In this document: positions 12,461 through 23,208 of the stretch, one piece after another
How positions within the stretch are numbered: the first letter of the stretch is position 1
Layout of the letters: each line of letters begins with the position of its first letter
DNA from: Zhengitettix transpicula
Lineage: Eukaryota; Arthropoda; Insecta; Orthoptera; Tetrigidae
Reading direction: 5' to 3'
NCBI GenBank assembly: GCA_037074705.1
Contig: CM073591.1
Coordinates: 182,305,432-182,369,431 of the forward strand
Length of the DNA: 64,000 nucleotides
The notes under the pieces: generated by a model
Databases searched by the model: none
Told to the model about the DNA's origin: nothing
The model's input: only the letters and a program-made list of their open reading frames with translations
Made by a program: the position numbers and the translations under genes

Positions 12461-12548
12461 CGAAGAAGAAGATGTAGAGAGGCTATCTATAGAGTAATAC
12501 ACATAGCGGCAACTCCCCTCTTATAGCATAGGAAAGGAAGTGAAAGGA
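12461..12548 (-). mobile_element. Palindromic retroposon, 3'-end fragment (copy D)
   Basis: A roughly 88-bp piece of the same family containing only the tail and the last block (ATAGCATAGGAAAGGAAG on the plus strand). It sits directly upstream, in element orientation, of copy C. The tail sequence CGAAGAAGAAGATGTAGAG is shared with copy C, which suggests a dimeric origin. Confidence 0.75.
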
Positions 12549-13569
12549 ACTCGGCCAATTCTTTTATTACGTTGTAGAACAATGGTTGTAGAGGCCACGG
12601 AACAAATAATTTGCTTTTAAGGTTGGAGCCATAAATTGAATAGCCAGGTTGGAAGACCACTCCAGAGAATAGTCTACAATTTTGAATTATGAAAATGAAA
12701 AATTCAATCAAAAATTGTTATGAATGGAATAAATATAGAAGTAGTCAGAAGAAAGGAAGAAGTAATGGAGTTGGATAAGAAAATTTTCCAGGCTTACTAT
12801 GAGATACGAAATCAGTTTGGCAAAATTATAAAAAAATTTACGAGTAATACATCAAAAAAGTTGTTTCTGCTGCAAACATCGTTGATACGTTGCGTTTAAA
12901 TTCAGTGAATTATAGAATTTTTGGTATAATATTTCTTGTAATGGTGCGTAGAATTGATATATACTAAATATTTTAAATTAAAATGTCAGATATAATCTAA
13001 GTGTGATAGAAGTCCAATAATGAGACGTAAGTACAGCCTCTCCTAAACCTCAGGATCCATAGGGACATTCTACCTGGGGTGACCGCAAATGGGACAGCCC
13101 GCATATGAACCTGCCAGCAAATAGGAAGACATCGTCCGTCAACTACAATTTTTTGAGGCAATCTAGTACTGAGTTATAATTAATCGTGGGTTAATGCCAA
13201 CTGAGCTGATCCCTGTTTATCATCATTTATGCGCTTACGTAAGACAAGTACAAAAGATGCACATCTGACGGGAAACAAGGGACTTTATTGTGGTATCATT
13301 GTAGTAATAGTTATTAATTAAATCAAATTTTTATTTTTGATATTAAAAAACTGTATGGAACTAAAAAATGTACTTTAAAGACCATTCAGTAAATAAAGTA
13401 CAATCGTTTATACATGGGACGCTCAGCACAATACATTGAAATATGGGTAACCTTTTTACACCCAATTAAGTGGTATTATGATGAGTTTCGGGATAATTTT
13501 GTGCATTTCAACGCTGTGATAATGGCAAATGCGCATTAAATCATAAAGCAGAGTGAAAAACCTCGCATA
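12549..13569. other. No recognised feature
   Basis: AT-rich with scattered short frames and nothing recognised. A short patch at 13028-13140 has higher GC (CCTCAGGATCCATAGGGACA) but no match within the window. Confidence 0.5.
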
Positions 13570-14000
13570 ATAATTAACCCTGTCGGCTGAAGGAAAGGAA
13601 GGTACAGCCTGTTGTGGTTTTTAAACGCCCCGTTTGGTCATTGGTGGCGAATTTGAGCTACCTGCATTGTGTTGTAAATAACGAGCGAATGCGTGACCGA
13701 TGAGTCACGTCGGCTGCGTGAATGCCCGTGGTGAAACGGCGGTAGGTCTGCGATGCCATCGCAATATTTAGTTGGCGCGATTTATTGGCCTCGTAAATAA
13801 CGCTAACACAGCGCGATGGGGCTCAATTACCCGCGGGACGCTCGTTTCCATCGAAAATTCCCTGCTTCGCTCTGCTCTAGCGACGCAGAATCAGCTGCTG
13901 GAATAAATTCCTCCCGCGGCTCTCGTGTCGGAAAGTCACACGAATCTGCGCGTTCGGTAAATCGTTTAAACGCTGATATTCTAAAAAGAAGGCTAATGTG
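13570..14000. promoter_or_regulatory. CpG-rich island, candidate regulatory element
   Basis: The most CpG-dense non-repeat block of the window, within AT-rich DNA. It includes GATGAGTCACG (AP-1-like), GGCGCGATTTATTGGC and two GTAAATAACG motifs at about 13674 and 13793. The frame at 13816-14001 is a short by-product of the GC content. No similarity to the repeats here was seen, so it may be single-copy. A regulatory role or an unmethylated CpG island is an inference only. Confidence 0.35.
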
Positions 14001-14939
14001 AAATTAAATGAAAGAAGGGATGAGCCTAGAATGGAGCATAGTATGTCTCATACAATAAGTCAGTTGTGTGATGAAAATAACAATGCGGAATACAAATTAA
14101 AATGAAAAACTACTGAAAATAATTAAGGAAACGAAACCATAAATCGTTTAGAAAGGTGCAAAAAGGAAATGTAGGAAGAAAAACTAAATAAGTTGATATA
14201 TTGATAATCTGGACCTTGTTACAAACGATATTTGAATATCCAAATAGGTCCTCAAGTTTAAATGTTCTTTATTTCAAGAACACATGTCAATACACGCAAC
14301 TCTTACAGGAGCTTTCGACTTTTCAGTCATAATCATCTATAAGATAAAAATAGACATTAATTTAGTAGTAAAATTTCCTATTACAAAATAAATGAACAAA
14401 AAAATTTCAAATATATATTCACTTGAATAACTGAGAACTTATCCGTAAGATAAAAACCGTCTCCCTACATTGATACGCTCGTCAAACATTAACGCTCCAT
14501 AACACTGAGGACCTGTATATATTTTTTATCTGTAACTTTAAATGTAAAGAAGTAAAACAGCTAATATTAGATAAAATTAGCATACTATCAAAAAAATTAA
14601 TCAGAAATTTGGATAGTTGAATGAGGGTGGTAATATTAGGGTTGCAGAAGGGAAGTTCCTGTTCAGTGATAAAAGAATACAGAAGTAGATGGAAGGCAGA
14701 TGCAGAAAATATGTACCAGTGGAACCACTCTACGTAATTGCATAGAGACTGAAATTATTTGTAAAAGCGTGAAGTAAAGACACCTGTTAATAACGTCTAT
14801 AAAATAAATACATCACAAATAGAGTCAAAATTGAAGACAAGTTTTATATTCGCTCTAAGAAACAAAATACGAGCAGAAAAGTTGAAAATTATTGTACAAT
14901 ATGTTTGAAGTTGTACTCATCGAAAATATTAATACGTTA
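14001..14939. other. AT-rich, with one GATGA...GAAAG motif
   Basis: Mostly featureless. On the minus strand at 14309-14339 there is GATGATTATGACTG followed by AAAAGTCGAAAGCTC, with a GACT/AGTC stem between GATGA and GAAA. A similar motif occurs at 63165-63193. It resembles the terminal hammerhead-like sequence of Penelope-type elements but is not canonical. A LINE 5' part could also be hidden here. Confidence 0.35.
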
Positions 14940-15640
14940 ATAAAATAAAAATAAAATAAAAGCTGAAAATGTACTGGATGAAGACCACTTTAGATTTATG
15001 AGAAACGAGAGTAGTAAGTTTTATTTATTCATCTTATAATAGATGCACTAATTAACCAAAATATAGATATTCTAATAAAATTTATGGACGTAGACAAAAC
15101 CATCAATTTTGCAATTTTCAATAAAAATTTAATGATTAAGTAGTATTGACGTTCAGAGCCAGAAAAGTAATTTTGATAACATGCGAACGTCGGAAGGCAT
15201 TAGATAAGTTAAAGAGGGTGTGAAAGGAAACGATGCGGCTTATCTACCCCTCTTATTTAAATTAAACGTCGAAGCAGTGAAGCAATTAAATGAATATTTG
15301 CATCACGAATTAAATTACAGGGAAAAAATACGGTCCCAATTAAAAGTATATACAGGTTCGCATAAGTCAAATAATTTTGTTATTTGGAGTGTAAGATTAC
15401 TAAGTAAATAATACATCAAAAGCAGAATAACACTGGCTAAGAGAGCATTTTTAATAAAAGAAAGCTTGTGGCCTTCGCCTGGATAACTGTAAGTGTGAAG
15501 AATAAGGCTGTATGACTGCGAAACGTGGACAATTAGATGCTACAGACAATTACAGAATTATAAAGCAAATCATAATGTTTTTTTAGAACGTATAGCGAGG
15601 CTAGAAGCAAACAGAGCAAGTTTGAGAATTCACTTGTGGA
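14940..15640 (+). pseudogene. Decayed RTE-like LINE reverse transcriptase
   Basis: Across broken plus-strand frames the order of the RT family can still be read. First comes AENVLDEDHFRF (the QFGF box) near 14965, then LIIDALINQNIDILIKFMDV (the helix before the first catalytic box) near 15030-15095. Next is LPLLFKLNVEAVKQL near 15250, where an SPLLFN motif is expected. Last is ITLAKRAF with CETWTIR near 15430-15540, matching the C-terminal region. Many stops and frameshifts make it non-functional. It appears to be the same family as the minus-strand remnant at 46890-47560. No endonuclease domain was identified. Confidence 0.6.
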
Positions 15641-15917
15641 ATTGTTCATTAAGTCAAAGAAAGTAACAGCTCTACATATGGATTGATTTCATAATTGTAT
15701 TTTTCTCTCTACGAATAGCAATATTACAACAAACTTATTTTGACTAGACAGGACGTTATTAAAACGTTGAGTCTCAAAAATCTTCAAATTGGAATTGGAT
15801 GCTTGTTATGCTGAGGCAGTGTCCTTATAGCTTATAACAAAGTAGCAGAATGAATTCTATAGCCGTGAAAAAGTTTTTGTGAACATTGAGTAGCCCAGAA
15901 GCTATATATATCTAACC
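15641..15917. other. No recognised feature
   Basis: AT-rich spacer between the LINE remnant and the long-TIR element. Confidence 0.5.
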
Positions 15918-16955
15918 GTGTAAAAGGTCCGGTATTCCCAACTTGTATATGTTGTGACCAATAGTAAAAAAATCGATTCTAAAGGCCTCTGAAAAAGTTT
16001 CTGTGGCCTAAAAAACATGAAATTTTGCACCTCCTTTCAGTTTTTCGCTAATAGCAAAAGGATGAATCATTCTATTGCAAACAATGTGCAATATGAAATT
16101 GTAGAGAATGAAATTCAGCATCAAATTACAAAATTTGGTCACAGTAAGTGGTAGAAATCGTTCGTGAAATTTACATTTTACGTCATTTTCTAAAAGATTC
16201 CAGTTTGCTATATTTCTAGTGCAGATATCTCCAAAATGATCGGCAGTAAACTTGTTTGCCACGAAAGAAAAGTTTTAGATAATTTAATCCTCTTTCCTAC
16301 ACATAATCTGGTTTAAAATTTACATTGAATTGCTGAAAATACACCCACTTTGCTTGAGGGTTGCGGACGGACCGGCTACGATCATATTGTGGCCCTGAAG
16401 ATTACCTACGTGAGGGTGAAACTTGTTTTGCAGAGAATAATAACATGTTTAAGAGTATTTCTTTTCTAAGAGGAAGAAATAGTCCAGCGTTTCAAAGAGT
16501 ATCTATTCTTTTGAAATAAATAAATATTAACAAAAGTTCTCCAACTAAAGTCTCCAGTTATGATTGCTATTTAAACTGGGTGTATTTTCGGCTATTCTCA
16601 ATGGATTATTAGAACTAGATCATACGTTGGGAAAAGAATTAAATTCTCCTATTCTATTATTTTATGACAAATTAGTTTACTTCCAACCATTTGGGAGATA
16701 TAAGTCCAAAAAGTATGACATACTGCATTCTCATTGAGTAAACCATTCGATACAGAATTTTATTCTTTACAGTTAATTACTGAACATTGTTTTCAATTGA
16801 ATGCTCATTGTTTTCCTGTTAGCGAAAAAAAAAACAGGTGCAAAATTTCGTGACTTTTAGGCCACAGAAACTTTTTCCGAGGTCTTTCGAATTGGAAATT
16901 TGAAAACTTTGGTTATTCACAGTTAGTACGAAAAAAAGTACCCGACCTTTTGCTC
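15918..16955. mobile_element. Long-TIR DNA transposon, non-autonomous (Z1)
   Basis: The two ends are inverted copies of each other over about 150-200 bp. The left end reads AAAAGGTCCGGTATT ... GGCCTCTGAAAAAGTTTC ... GTGGCCTAAAAAACATG. The complement of the right end reads AAAAGGTCGGGTACTT ... GACCTCGGAAAAAGTTTC ... GTGGCCTAAAAGTCACG. The interior of about 650 bp codes for nothing recognisable. Two further copies occur at 43780-44395 and 56403-56870. The long TIRs suggest a cut-and-paste element mobilised in trans. The superfamily was not identified and no clear target-site duplication was seen. Confidence 0.75.
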
Positions 16956-17059
16956 GCGGAGACATTTTTATGGGACACAGCTACTGTGCAGATTGAGCAG
17001 CTAGCTTTATGAAAAATTAGTTTATCAGTTTAGTCAAATAAGGAAGTTATTAAAATGAT

Positions 17060-17410
17060 TAATTTCCTAACATTTAATTACTACAACGTTTCGGTACGTG
17101 TTTGTACCTTCCTCAGGTCTTTCCTGCAGAGAAATTGTGCAAAATAAATTTCTTGTTACCGAGAAGCCAATGAATTTATAAAAGTGGTGGAACAAAAAGT
17201 ATTATACTATTAACACAATGAAACTAAGAAACACTAATCTAAATATACTAAATGGTAAAAACTATTTTCGCTTCCTATTGGAAAAAAAACAAAAACACGT
17301 ACCGAAACGTTGTCGTAAATAAAAAAAATACCTTCTGGTATTGGTCAGAAAACTGAATTCTTTATTCCATATAAACAGACGTAAAAATACAATTCTTAAC
17401 ATTTAGTCGC
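17060..17410. mobile_element. Fold-back element with hammerhead-like arms (decayed copy)
   Basis: Related to the inverted repeat at 58603-59060. The left arm on the minus strand carries AAGGTACAAACACGTACCG next to a mutated CTGAGGA core. The right arm on the plus strand carries ACACGTACCGAAACG followed by TTGTCGTAAATAA. The outer sequence ACAGACGTAAAAATACAAT matches the outer flank of the 59-kb copy. The interior shares AGAAGCCAATGAATT and ACACAATGAAACTAAG with it. It is more decayed than the 59-kb copy. Confidence 0.65.
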
Positions 17411-17767
17411 AAAGTGTTAGAAATGTTATGGTCGCTGTTAGATAAACTTTAATACTTAAGTGTGGCCTTGAAAGGAATTAAAAAGCGTGACTCAAGACTT
17501 CTGTGGTAAATACACCAATATACCGTCACATAGCTTCCAATTTTATATTTAGTAATACAAAATGTTAAGATGATGTGTAAAATATAGCTTACCGAGATAA
17601 GACTACTTTGAAACATTCCTCAGTGTAAGATAAAATTTTTGCTCACAGATCACGTATCAAGTTTCTCCCATAACGTCGAGGAGGATGTTTTTCTTACAAA
17701 AATTGGACGTTCTTACTCCTATTCATATGTTTACAAGTTTAGTACAAGAAACGGAAGTACTTATCCG

Positions 17768-18200
17768 TTTTTGAACTGAGGTTCCCACAAGCCGAGGCAC
17801 CTAGGCCTGTTCTGAGAGGTGTATGTTCCGGGGTTACAGACCTTGGGCATACGGTAACAGCTGTCCACTATTCCCATTGGAATAGTCGGCCAGCTGCCTC
17901 TTAAACTGGTCGAGGCACGGAGAAGGGAATGCTGTGTCCCCACAGCAAACTCCTCTCCAGCTATCGGAAGGGCGTGGGACAAGTACCCAATGCCCGACCT
18001 ACCTGATGCAGGTTTTTCTAAGGATTGTCCTTCATTTCTTTAGGCGAATACCGGGTAGGATCCTTAAAATATAGCCCAGGGGCCCTACTTAACCCTTGAC
18101 TACCTTCCTCTACCCTTCCGCATTCCCCTTCCTATGCTATTAAAGGGGAGTTGCCACCAAGTGGAGTACCCTCATATAGCCTGTTACCCCCAAAAAAAAA
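17768..18200 (+). mobile_element. Palindromic retroposon, mildly 5'-truncated (copy E)
   Basis: Begins at the TTTTTGAACTGAGGTTCCC block and runs to CCTGTTACCCCC with a poly-A of 9 at about 18192-18200. It lacks the first ~100 bp of the family. Hairpin blocks near 17795 (AGCCGAGGCACCTAGGC, one mismatch) and 17867-17885 (CTATTCCCATTGGAATAG) are visible. The overlapping frame at 17761-17982 is a chance antisense reading. Confidence 0.85.
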
Positions 18201-19239
18201 TGGGCATAATTTCATTGTTTCGGCCGCAAGTACTCACGTCGCGACATAATAACCTCAGCGCTTACCAGATACTGGAACAGCGAAGACTGGAAGCACGTGA
18301 CTTCCGGTACGGTCTATGTTGTTTACAAACTTTGAATATTCGAGAGTACTTTATTTTAGTTGGAAGCTGATAGTCGTTCAGGAGGATGTCTAACCTACTA
18401 ACGGTGCTCTGACATATTAGGTAGATACTTTTTTTTTTAAAAAAATTATTTGTTTAGCAATCAGAATCATTTATAATTCTATGAGCTAAATTGCTGAGGG
18501 CTGCCAGATGTACTGATAGCAGTAACATTATATGACGTATCCGTTTAACCACTCGTTTCAGAGGTTATTCCCAGATTATAGACTCAGGAATTTAGGACGG
18601 AGAGGCAGCTTTTCTTTCTCTGAACCACATCTTTTGTTCTCAAGAAGGAACTAAATGACAAGCAGTTTATTTTCTCTGAGCATTATAAATCATGTTAAAT
18701 AGGATAAACGATAGAATATATTGATAAAAAATGACGCAATTATTGTAAATCCTGCCTAACTAGTACTTAAGCATTCCTATGAAATTCCAAATATTTGAGA
18801 GACCACTACGGAGTAAAATCGTATATAAATACAATGCGTCACGCGAATTTAATTTTGCATTGAAGTAAACAGTAAAATATTAGAGAATGAAGGTTTTCCT
18901 GGTGTAATTGATGCATAAACAAAAAAATGTTCCCTATAATATGTAAACATAATAATTAGTCCATTATACACATATTATTATTTTTTTTAATGTTTTAGTG
19001 CTAACTATTACAATTATTTCTTTTCTTGAATTGAATTTATTGTAATATTTTCTCCAGTTTCACTCAATTACAGCCAATAGGCATGAATTAATTTTTTTTT
19101 CGCAAAAACTGTTTTATTACTTAATAGTTTAAGTAGAAAATCTGTAGCGATAAATTTGTAGTAAGGGTGACTTTGATCTCAAGTTACCAGTTTATGATCC
19201 TTTATGCAGGGTATTAAGTGTAACCTGAAGCGCCCATAA
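18201..19239. other. No recognised feature
   Basis: Includes a GC-moderate patch at 18210-18370 open in one frame (18134-18370, starting inside the retroposon) with no recognisable domain. The rest is AT-rich. Confidence 0.5.
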
Positions 19240-19600
19240 ACTATCCTCCCTTCTCCAGGTTCCTCATCTACATCTCCAATATGTTTCGAAGATTGTCTCC
19301 CACATTTTACGAATACCTTGGTGTAATTATCGATTGTGGTTCGGAGATTAGGACGGGCGAAACATCTTTATTCAGGAGAGGAAGATGGTTGGTGGTCAGT
19401 GGCCGCCTCCACCTCCCCATCACGGCCGCGATCTGTTTGTTTTACCTGCGGCTGATGACCGGGTCTCTCGCCAAGCCTATCATTATCCCTCCCAGACGAG
19501 ATCCGTGACGTCACCAGACAATCCACAAACTGCCAAAACTACTCACTTGCGATTCATTCTCGCGTTCCAGCAGCTACGAAACTCACACTCAAAACTACTG
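19240..19600. promoter_or_regulatory. CpG-rich block with a CRE-like palindrome
   Basis: GC- and CpG-rich, non-repetitive within the window. It contains GTGACGTCACC near 19504-19514, a perfect CRE-type palindrome with flanks, and CACGGCCGCGATCTGTTTGT near 19421. Two overlapping frames (19281-19508, 19385-19609) have proline-rich low-complexity translations and no recognised domain. A promoter or enhancer is possible, but no adjacent gene was found to support it. Confidence 0.35.
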
Positions 19601-20189
19601 GGAGACTAAACGACGATTATGAAACAATTTCTTAATATGAAAATATACTGGAAAAGATACACGGCATTAGAGTATTATATGAATCCCGATGACAAATACA
19701 GGCGCCTTATTTAATTTAGGATGAACCCGAGCAGCTGAAAGGTAGCATATCATTTTAATATTTACGTTATGTTTCTACTATTATTAAGGACCATATGTCC
19801 TTAAGTATATATATTTTGCGCCGTAAACATTGAGAGGAGGGTCAATTAGCGACTGGGGGTGAGTTAGTGACAGCTTATTATTCAGACATGATCAACAAAG
19901 GACAAATAATTCTACCAAATTTTGTAAAGATGTTATTTACTATCCGAAAAAAACATTGGATGGCTAAAACGCCCATATCACCTAAAGGATAAGGAGGGAG
20001 GGGGGGGACATTTTATATACATTCTACATCGGCAATTATTAGCGTCGACTGAAAATTTTTCGGTATCGCAGATTTTGATTGTGTCAGTCTCGATGTCATC
20101 AACGCCTAATTTCAATTCCTAATGACAATAAATCTGAGCACCGGTAAGCATGGCAAGTGGAAATGCTTTACATTAAAGTAATGCAAAAA
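19601..20189. other. Unassigned; may contain the 5' end of Helitron-like copy 2
   Basis: A GC-richer patch near 19985-20010 contains GGAGGGAGGGGGGGACA. No clear homology to the corresponding part of copy 1 could be drawn, so the 5' end of the element is undefined. Confidence 0.4.
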
Positions 20190-21866
20190 ACGGAGAAGAA
20201 TTTTGTCTATTTCGGGATTATTGAGTCTGAAGGTCGTTCCATAATTATAATACGACAAAAACCGAGATTGGTGTCAATCCGGGTTTATGGAATTCACTGA
20301 GTATATTTCTGATATTCAACATAACCAGTTAAGTTGTAGTTGAACCCCTAAGAATGGGGGTGAACGAGGGTGAAACAAAGTTCGTCGTACAAACTTAAAA
20401 CCGTGGAGTAATTTCTACCAAATTTGTCCACATGTAACTTACGATGGAGGAATAAACACATGGATATTAGTTTGCACACACTTAAGGTACCTGGAAAATA
20501 CTTATGGTACGGATTGTACTACTGAATCTCTTAAGGTACAGGAAACATGTATTGTTTCTTTATAGGTACCGGGAAGACGTTTTGTCTCTCTATAGGTACC
20601 GGTAATATTTTTGACTCAAGAAGCCGGAAGTAATTTCAACTCTCTTACGGTACCGGAAGAATTTTGACTCCATTAGGGAACTAGGAGTATAATTACTTCT
20701 CTTAAAGTAGTGCGAGTAATTTAGATGGTATTAGTGTATCGAGAATATTTTTGACTCAGGAGTATTTTTGACGCTTTTAAGGTACCAATAGTATTTTTAG
20801 AATTTGGGTAACTGGATATTTAAGTGTCTCTAAAGGTACTGGGAATACTTTTGGCACTACTAAAGTACCGGGAGTATTTTTGAATCTCTCGACGTGCCTA
20901 GATTTTTTTTACTGTCTTAAGGTACCGGAGGTATTAATGTCACTATTAGGGTACCAGAAATATTTTCGACTGTATTAAGATTCCGGAATTATTTTTTACT
21001 ATCTTAAGACACTTTGAGAATTTTTGCCTCTGAAATAAATTTTGACTCTCTTAACTTATCGGTAATATTTTTGACTCTACTAATATACCAGGAGTACTTT
21101 GACTCTTTTAAGGTGTCGGAATAAATTTTGACTCTCTTAAGGTACCGGAAGAATCTTTAACTCTTTTGAGGTGCGGTGATTATTTTTGACTCTATTTTAG
21201 ATACCGGGAATATTTTTGAATCTCTCATGGAGCCGCGAGTATTACTTTTTCTGTCTTTATTTATCGGTGTATTTCTGACTATCTTCAGATCCAAGAGTAG
21301 TTTTGACTCTATTCTAGAACTAGGAATATTTTTGAATCTGGTTGGGTAACGAAGATATTTTCTACTTTTTTAGGTATCGGGAGTATCTTTTTTAATATAT
21401 TAGTGTGCTGCGAGGATTTTTGAGTCTCTCCAAGTCACGGAAATAGTTCTCGAAGTATTTTTTACCTTTTCAATGTACAGGGGGATATTATCCTTTTTTA
21501 AAAGGTTCTGGGCGTATTTCTGACTGTCTTAAGCTGTTACGAGTATTGTATACCTCAATTAGGGTACGGGGAAGTGTTTTAGAAGTTTTCAGGGTACCGG
21601 GAATATATTGGACTCTCTTAGACTTTTTTGACTCTCTAGATGTCTTCACTCGATTAAGGTAAAGTGAGTCAACATTCCAGTTATGATTAAATTAACAGTG
21701 CTTCGTCTTAGGTTGGGGGACTAGAAATGTAAATATTCATAAAATTTGATGCTCTCGATGCCGGATAAATCACGTCTTGACTTAGATTAATGGTTAATGA
21801 TGAATTAAACACCTTAATGGGCATATATAAATAAATTCATGGGAAACACCGGGCACCCAGCTGTTA
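20190..21866 (+). mobile_element. Helitron-like element, copy 2
   Basis: Contains the shared block at about 20255-20395 (CCGAGATTGGTGTCAATCCG, AAGTTGTAGTTGAACCCC, GAAACAAAGTTCG), the long minisatellite, and a 3' region matching copy 1. The 3' region includes TAAATCACGTCTTGA and ATATAAATAAATTC, and the terminus ACACCGGGCACCCAGCTGTT ends at about 21861. There is no coding capacity, so any mobilising replicase would act in trans. The Helitron assignment rests on the 3' terminus and the absence of TIRs; the CTGTT end is not a perfect CTRRT. Other rolling-circle or unclassified elements remain possible. Confidence 0.6.
20440..21660 (+). repeat. Degenerate ~30-bp minisatellite, long array
   Basis: About 1.2 kb of diverged head-to-tail units, roughly 35-40 in number. 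Each combines TATTTTTGACTCTC with TTAAGGTACCGGGAG. GGTACC and its one-base variants recur about once per unit. Divergence is high and unit length varies, so the array is old. The same unit forms the shorter array at 5925-6300, also inside a Helitron-like context. Confidence 0.85.
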
Positions 21867-22513
21867 TACATATAAAACTCACGTTATTACTATTGTTATG
21901 GAGAATGGGTTCGTAAGTTTAGTGGTTGATATTAGCACTCTGTTCTTGTAAGAGCGACTTCTACAGATTCCTTATAAAAAAACTGCTGTTAACATTGCGG
22001 ATAATAACAACACAAGTAACTATGTAATAAGAGTTATACGTAATGTCTACAACCGATCTGTTGTATTAATGAAGAAACATCCACCCAAAGTCTCTTTTCT
22101 GAGTGCCATTGAAAGATGCAATAAATGTTAGTCTTATATATAATTCCCTTATTTTGGGAAAATAATATAAGTTAGCTGGAAGTTGTAGGAATTGTTTTAA
22201 AGGGTGAAAAGGAAGGATTTCTTTTTCGAATTTTCAATGATTGCGCGACAGGCTTGAAACTCAGACTAAGGGTTGTAAAAAAGGACTATTGCCTTCTAGT
22301 ATTTCTGCATCAATATTATACTTAATCTCTCAATCCATATTTTCAATTCTCATACTAAAGTGCACGTATAAAAAATTACATCTTATTTTAATGTTGTTGA
22401 ATATCACTTTCATGGATTTTATAACAAATTTATGACGAAAAAAAGAAATCAAGTAAGCAATCATCGGGGAATATACAGAACTTGCTATCTACGAATTTGA
22501 CAACTATTCCAAA
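21867..22513. other. AT-rich sequence, nothing recognised
   Basis: The small frame at 22241-22435 is leucine/isoleucine rich by composition, with no recognisable domain. Confidence 0.5.
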
Positions 22514-22621
22514 GAGTAACAACTACATGATGGTAATCCACGTGGTGGCAAATCCCCTTTAATATCATAGGTAGGGATTTGAAAGGGGGGATGCGGAAGG
22601 GTGGGGGGCAGGTAGGCAAGG
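22514..22621 (-). mobile_element. Palindromic retroposon, 3' fragment (copy F)
   Basis: On the minus strand this is the last ~110 bp of the family, from the AGGTAGGCAAGG block to the GTTACTC-like tail end. Its inner 50 bp are repeated at 23158-23208, on the other side of copy G. Confidence 0.75.
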
Positions 22622-23157
22622 TTTTTTTTTAGGTGTAGACAGGCTATGTGTAGGGTAATCCACATAGTGGCAACTCCCCTCTTATAGTATAGGAAAGGGA
22701 TTGGAAAGTGGGGATGCGGAAGGGTAGAGGAAGGTACCCAAGGGTTAACTAGGGCCCCCGAGCTATGGTTTAAGGATCCTACCCGGCAATTCGCCTAAAA
22801 GTGATGCAGGGAAAACCCTAGAAAAACCTGCATTAGGTTGGTCGAGCATTTGGTATTTGTCCCACGCCCTTCCGATGGCAGGAGAGGGGTTAGCTGTGGG
22901 GTCGCAACTTTCCCCTCGACGTGCCTTGACCAATTTAGGAGGCAGCTGGCAGACTATTCCAATAGGAATAGCGGACAACTATTACCGTATGCCCAAGGTC
23001 TGCGACCCCGGAACATACACCTCTCAAAACAGACCGAGGTGCCTCGGGATATGGGAACCTTAGTTAAAAAAAACAGAGAGATGTGAAGGCATCCCCAAAG
23101 GTAGCCTCCGCCAGAGCTCTCTGGGAAGGTTTACTTGTGAGAGAATTCTCTCGCAGG
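22622..23157 (-). mobile_element. Palindromic retroposon, full length (copy G)
   Basis: Runs from poly-A (poly-T at 22622-22630) to the 5'-terminal palindrome AGAGAATTCTCTCGCAGG at about 23140-23157. It is one of the most complete copies. It retains CCAGAG/CTCTGG near 23111-23124, CCGAGG/CCTCGG near 23034-23048, CTATTCC/GGAATAG near 22954-22971, and TGATGCAGG/CCTGCAT near 22801-22832. Open frames on both strands (22838-23086, 22763-22978) reflect GC content and are not conserved as proteins between copies. Confidence 0.88.
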
Positions 23158-23208
23158 AAGGGATTTGAAAGGGGGGATGCGGAAGGGTAGGGGCAGGTAG
23201 GCAGGGTC
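23158..23208 (-). repeat. Direct repeat of copy F sequence flanking copy G
   Basis: GGGATTTGAAAGGGGGGATG and GGTAGGCAGGGTCC repeat, nearly base for base, the 50 bp immediately on the other side of copy G (22570-22621). Copy G is therefore bracketed by a direct repeat of the family's own internal sequence. Confidence 0.75.

Noticed and set aside
20440..21660. CRISPR-like array
   Set aside because: Units are degenerate, contiguous and lack unique spacers; this is a minisatellite in a eukaryotic genome.
22838..23086. Similar short peptides from several retroposon copies (also 12177-12419, 17761-17982, 42470-42673)
   Set aside because: They look conserved because the DNA is repeated. Start, stop and frame differ between copies and frames are open on both strands, so a protein is not supported.
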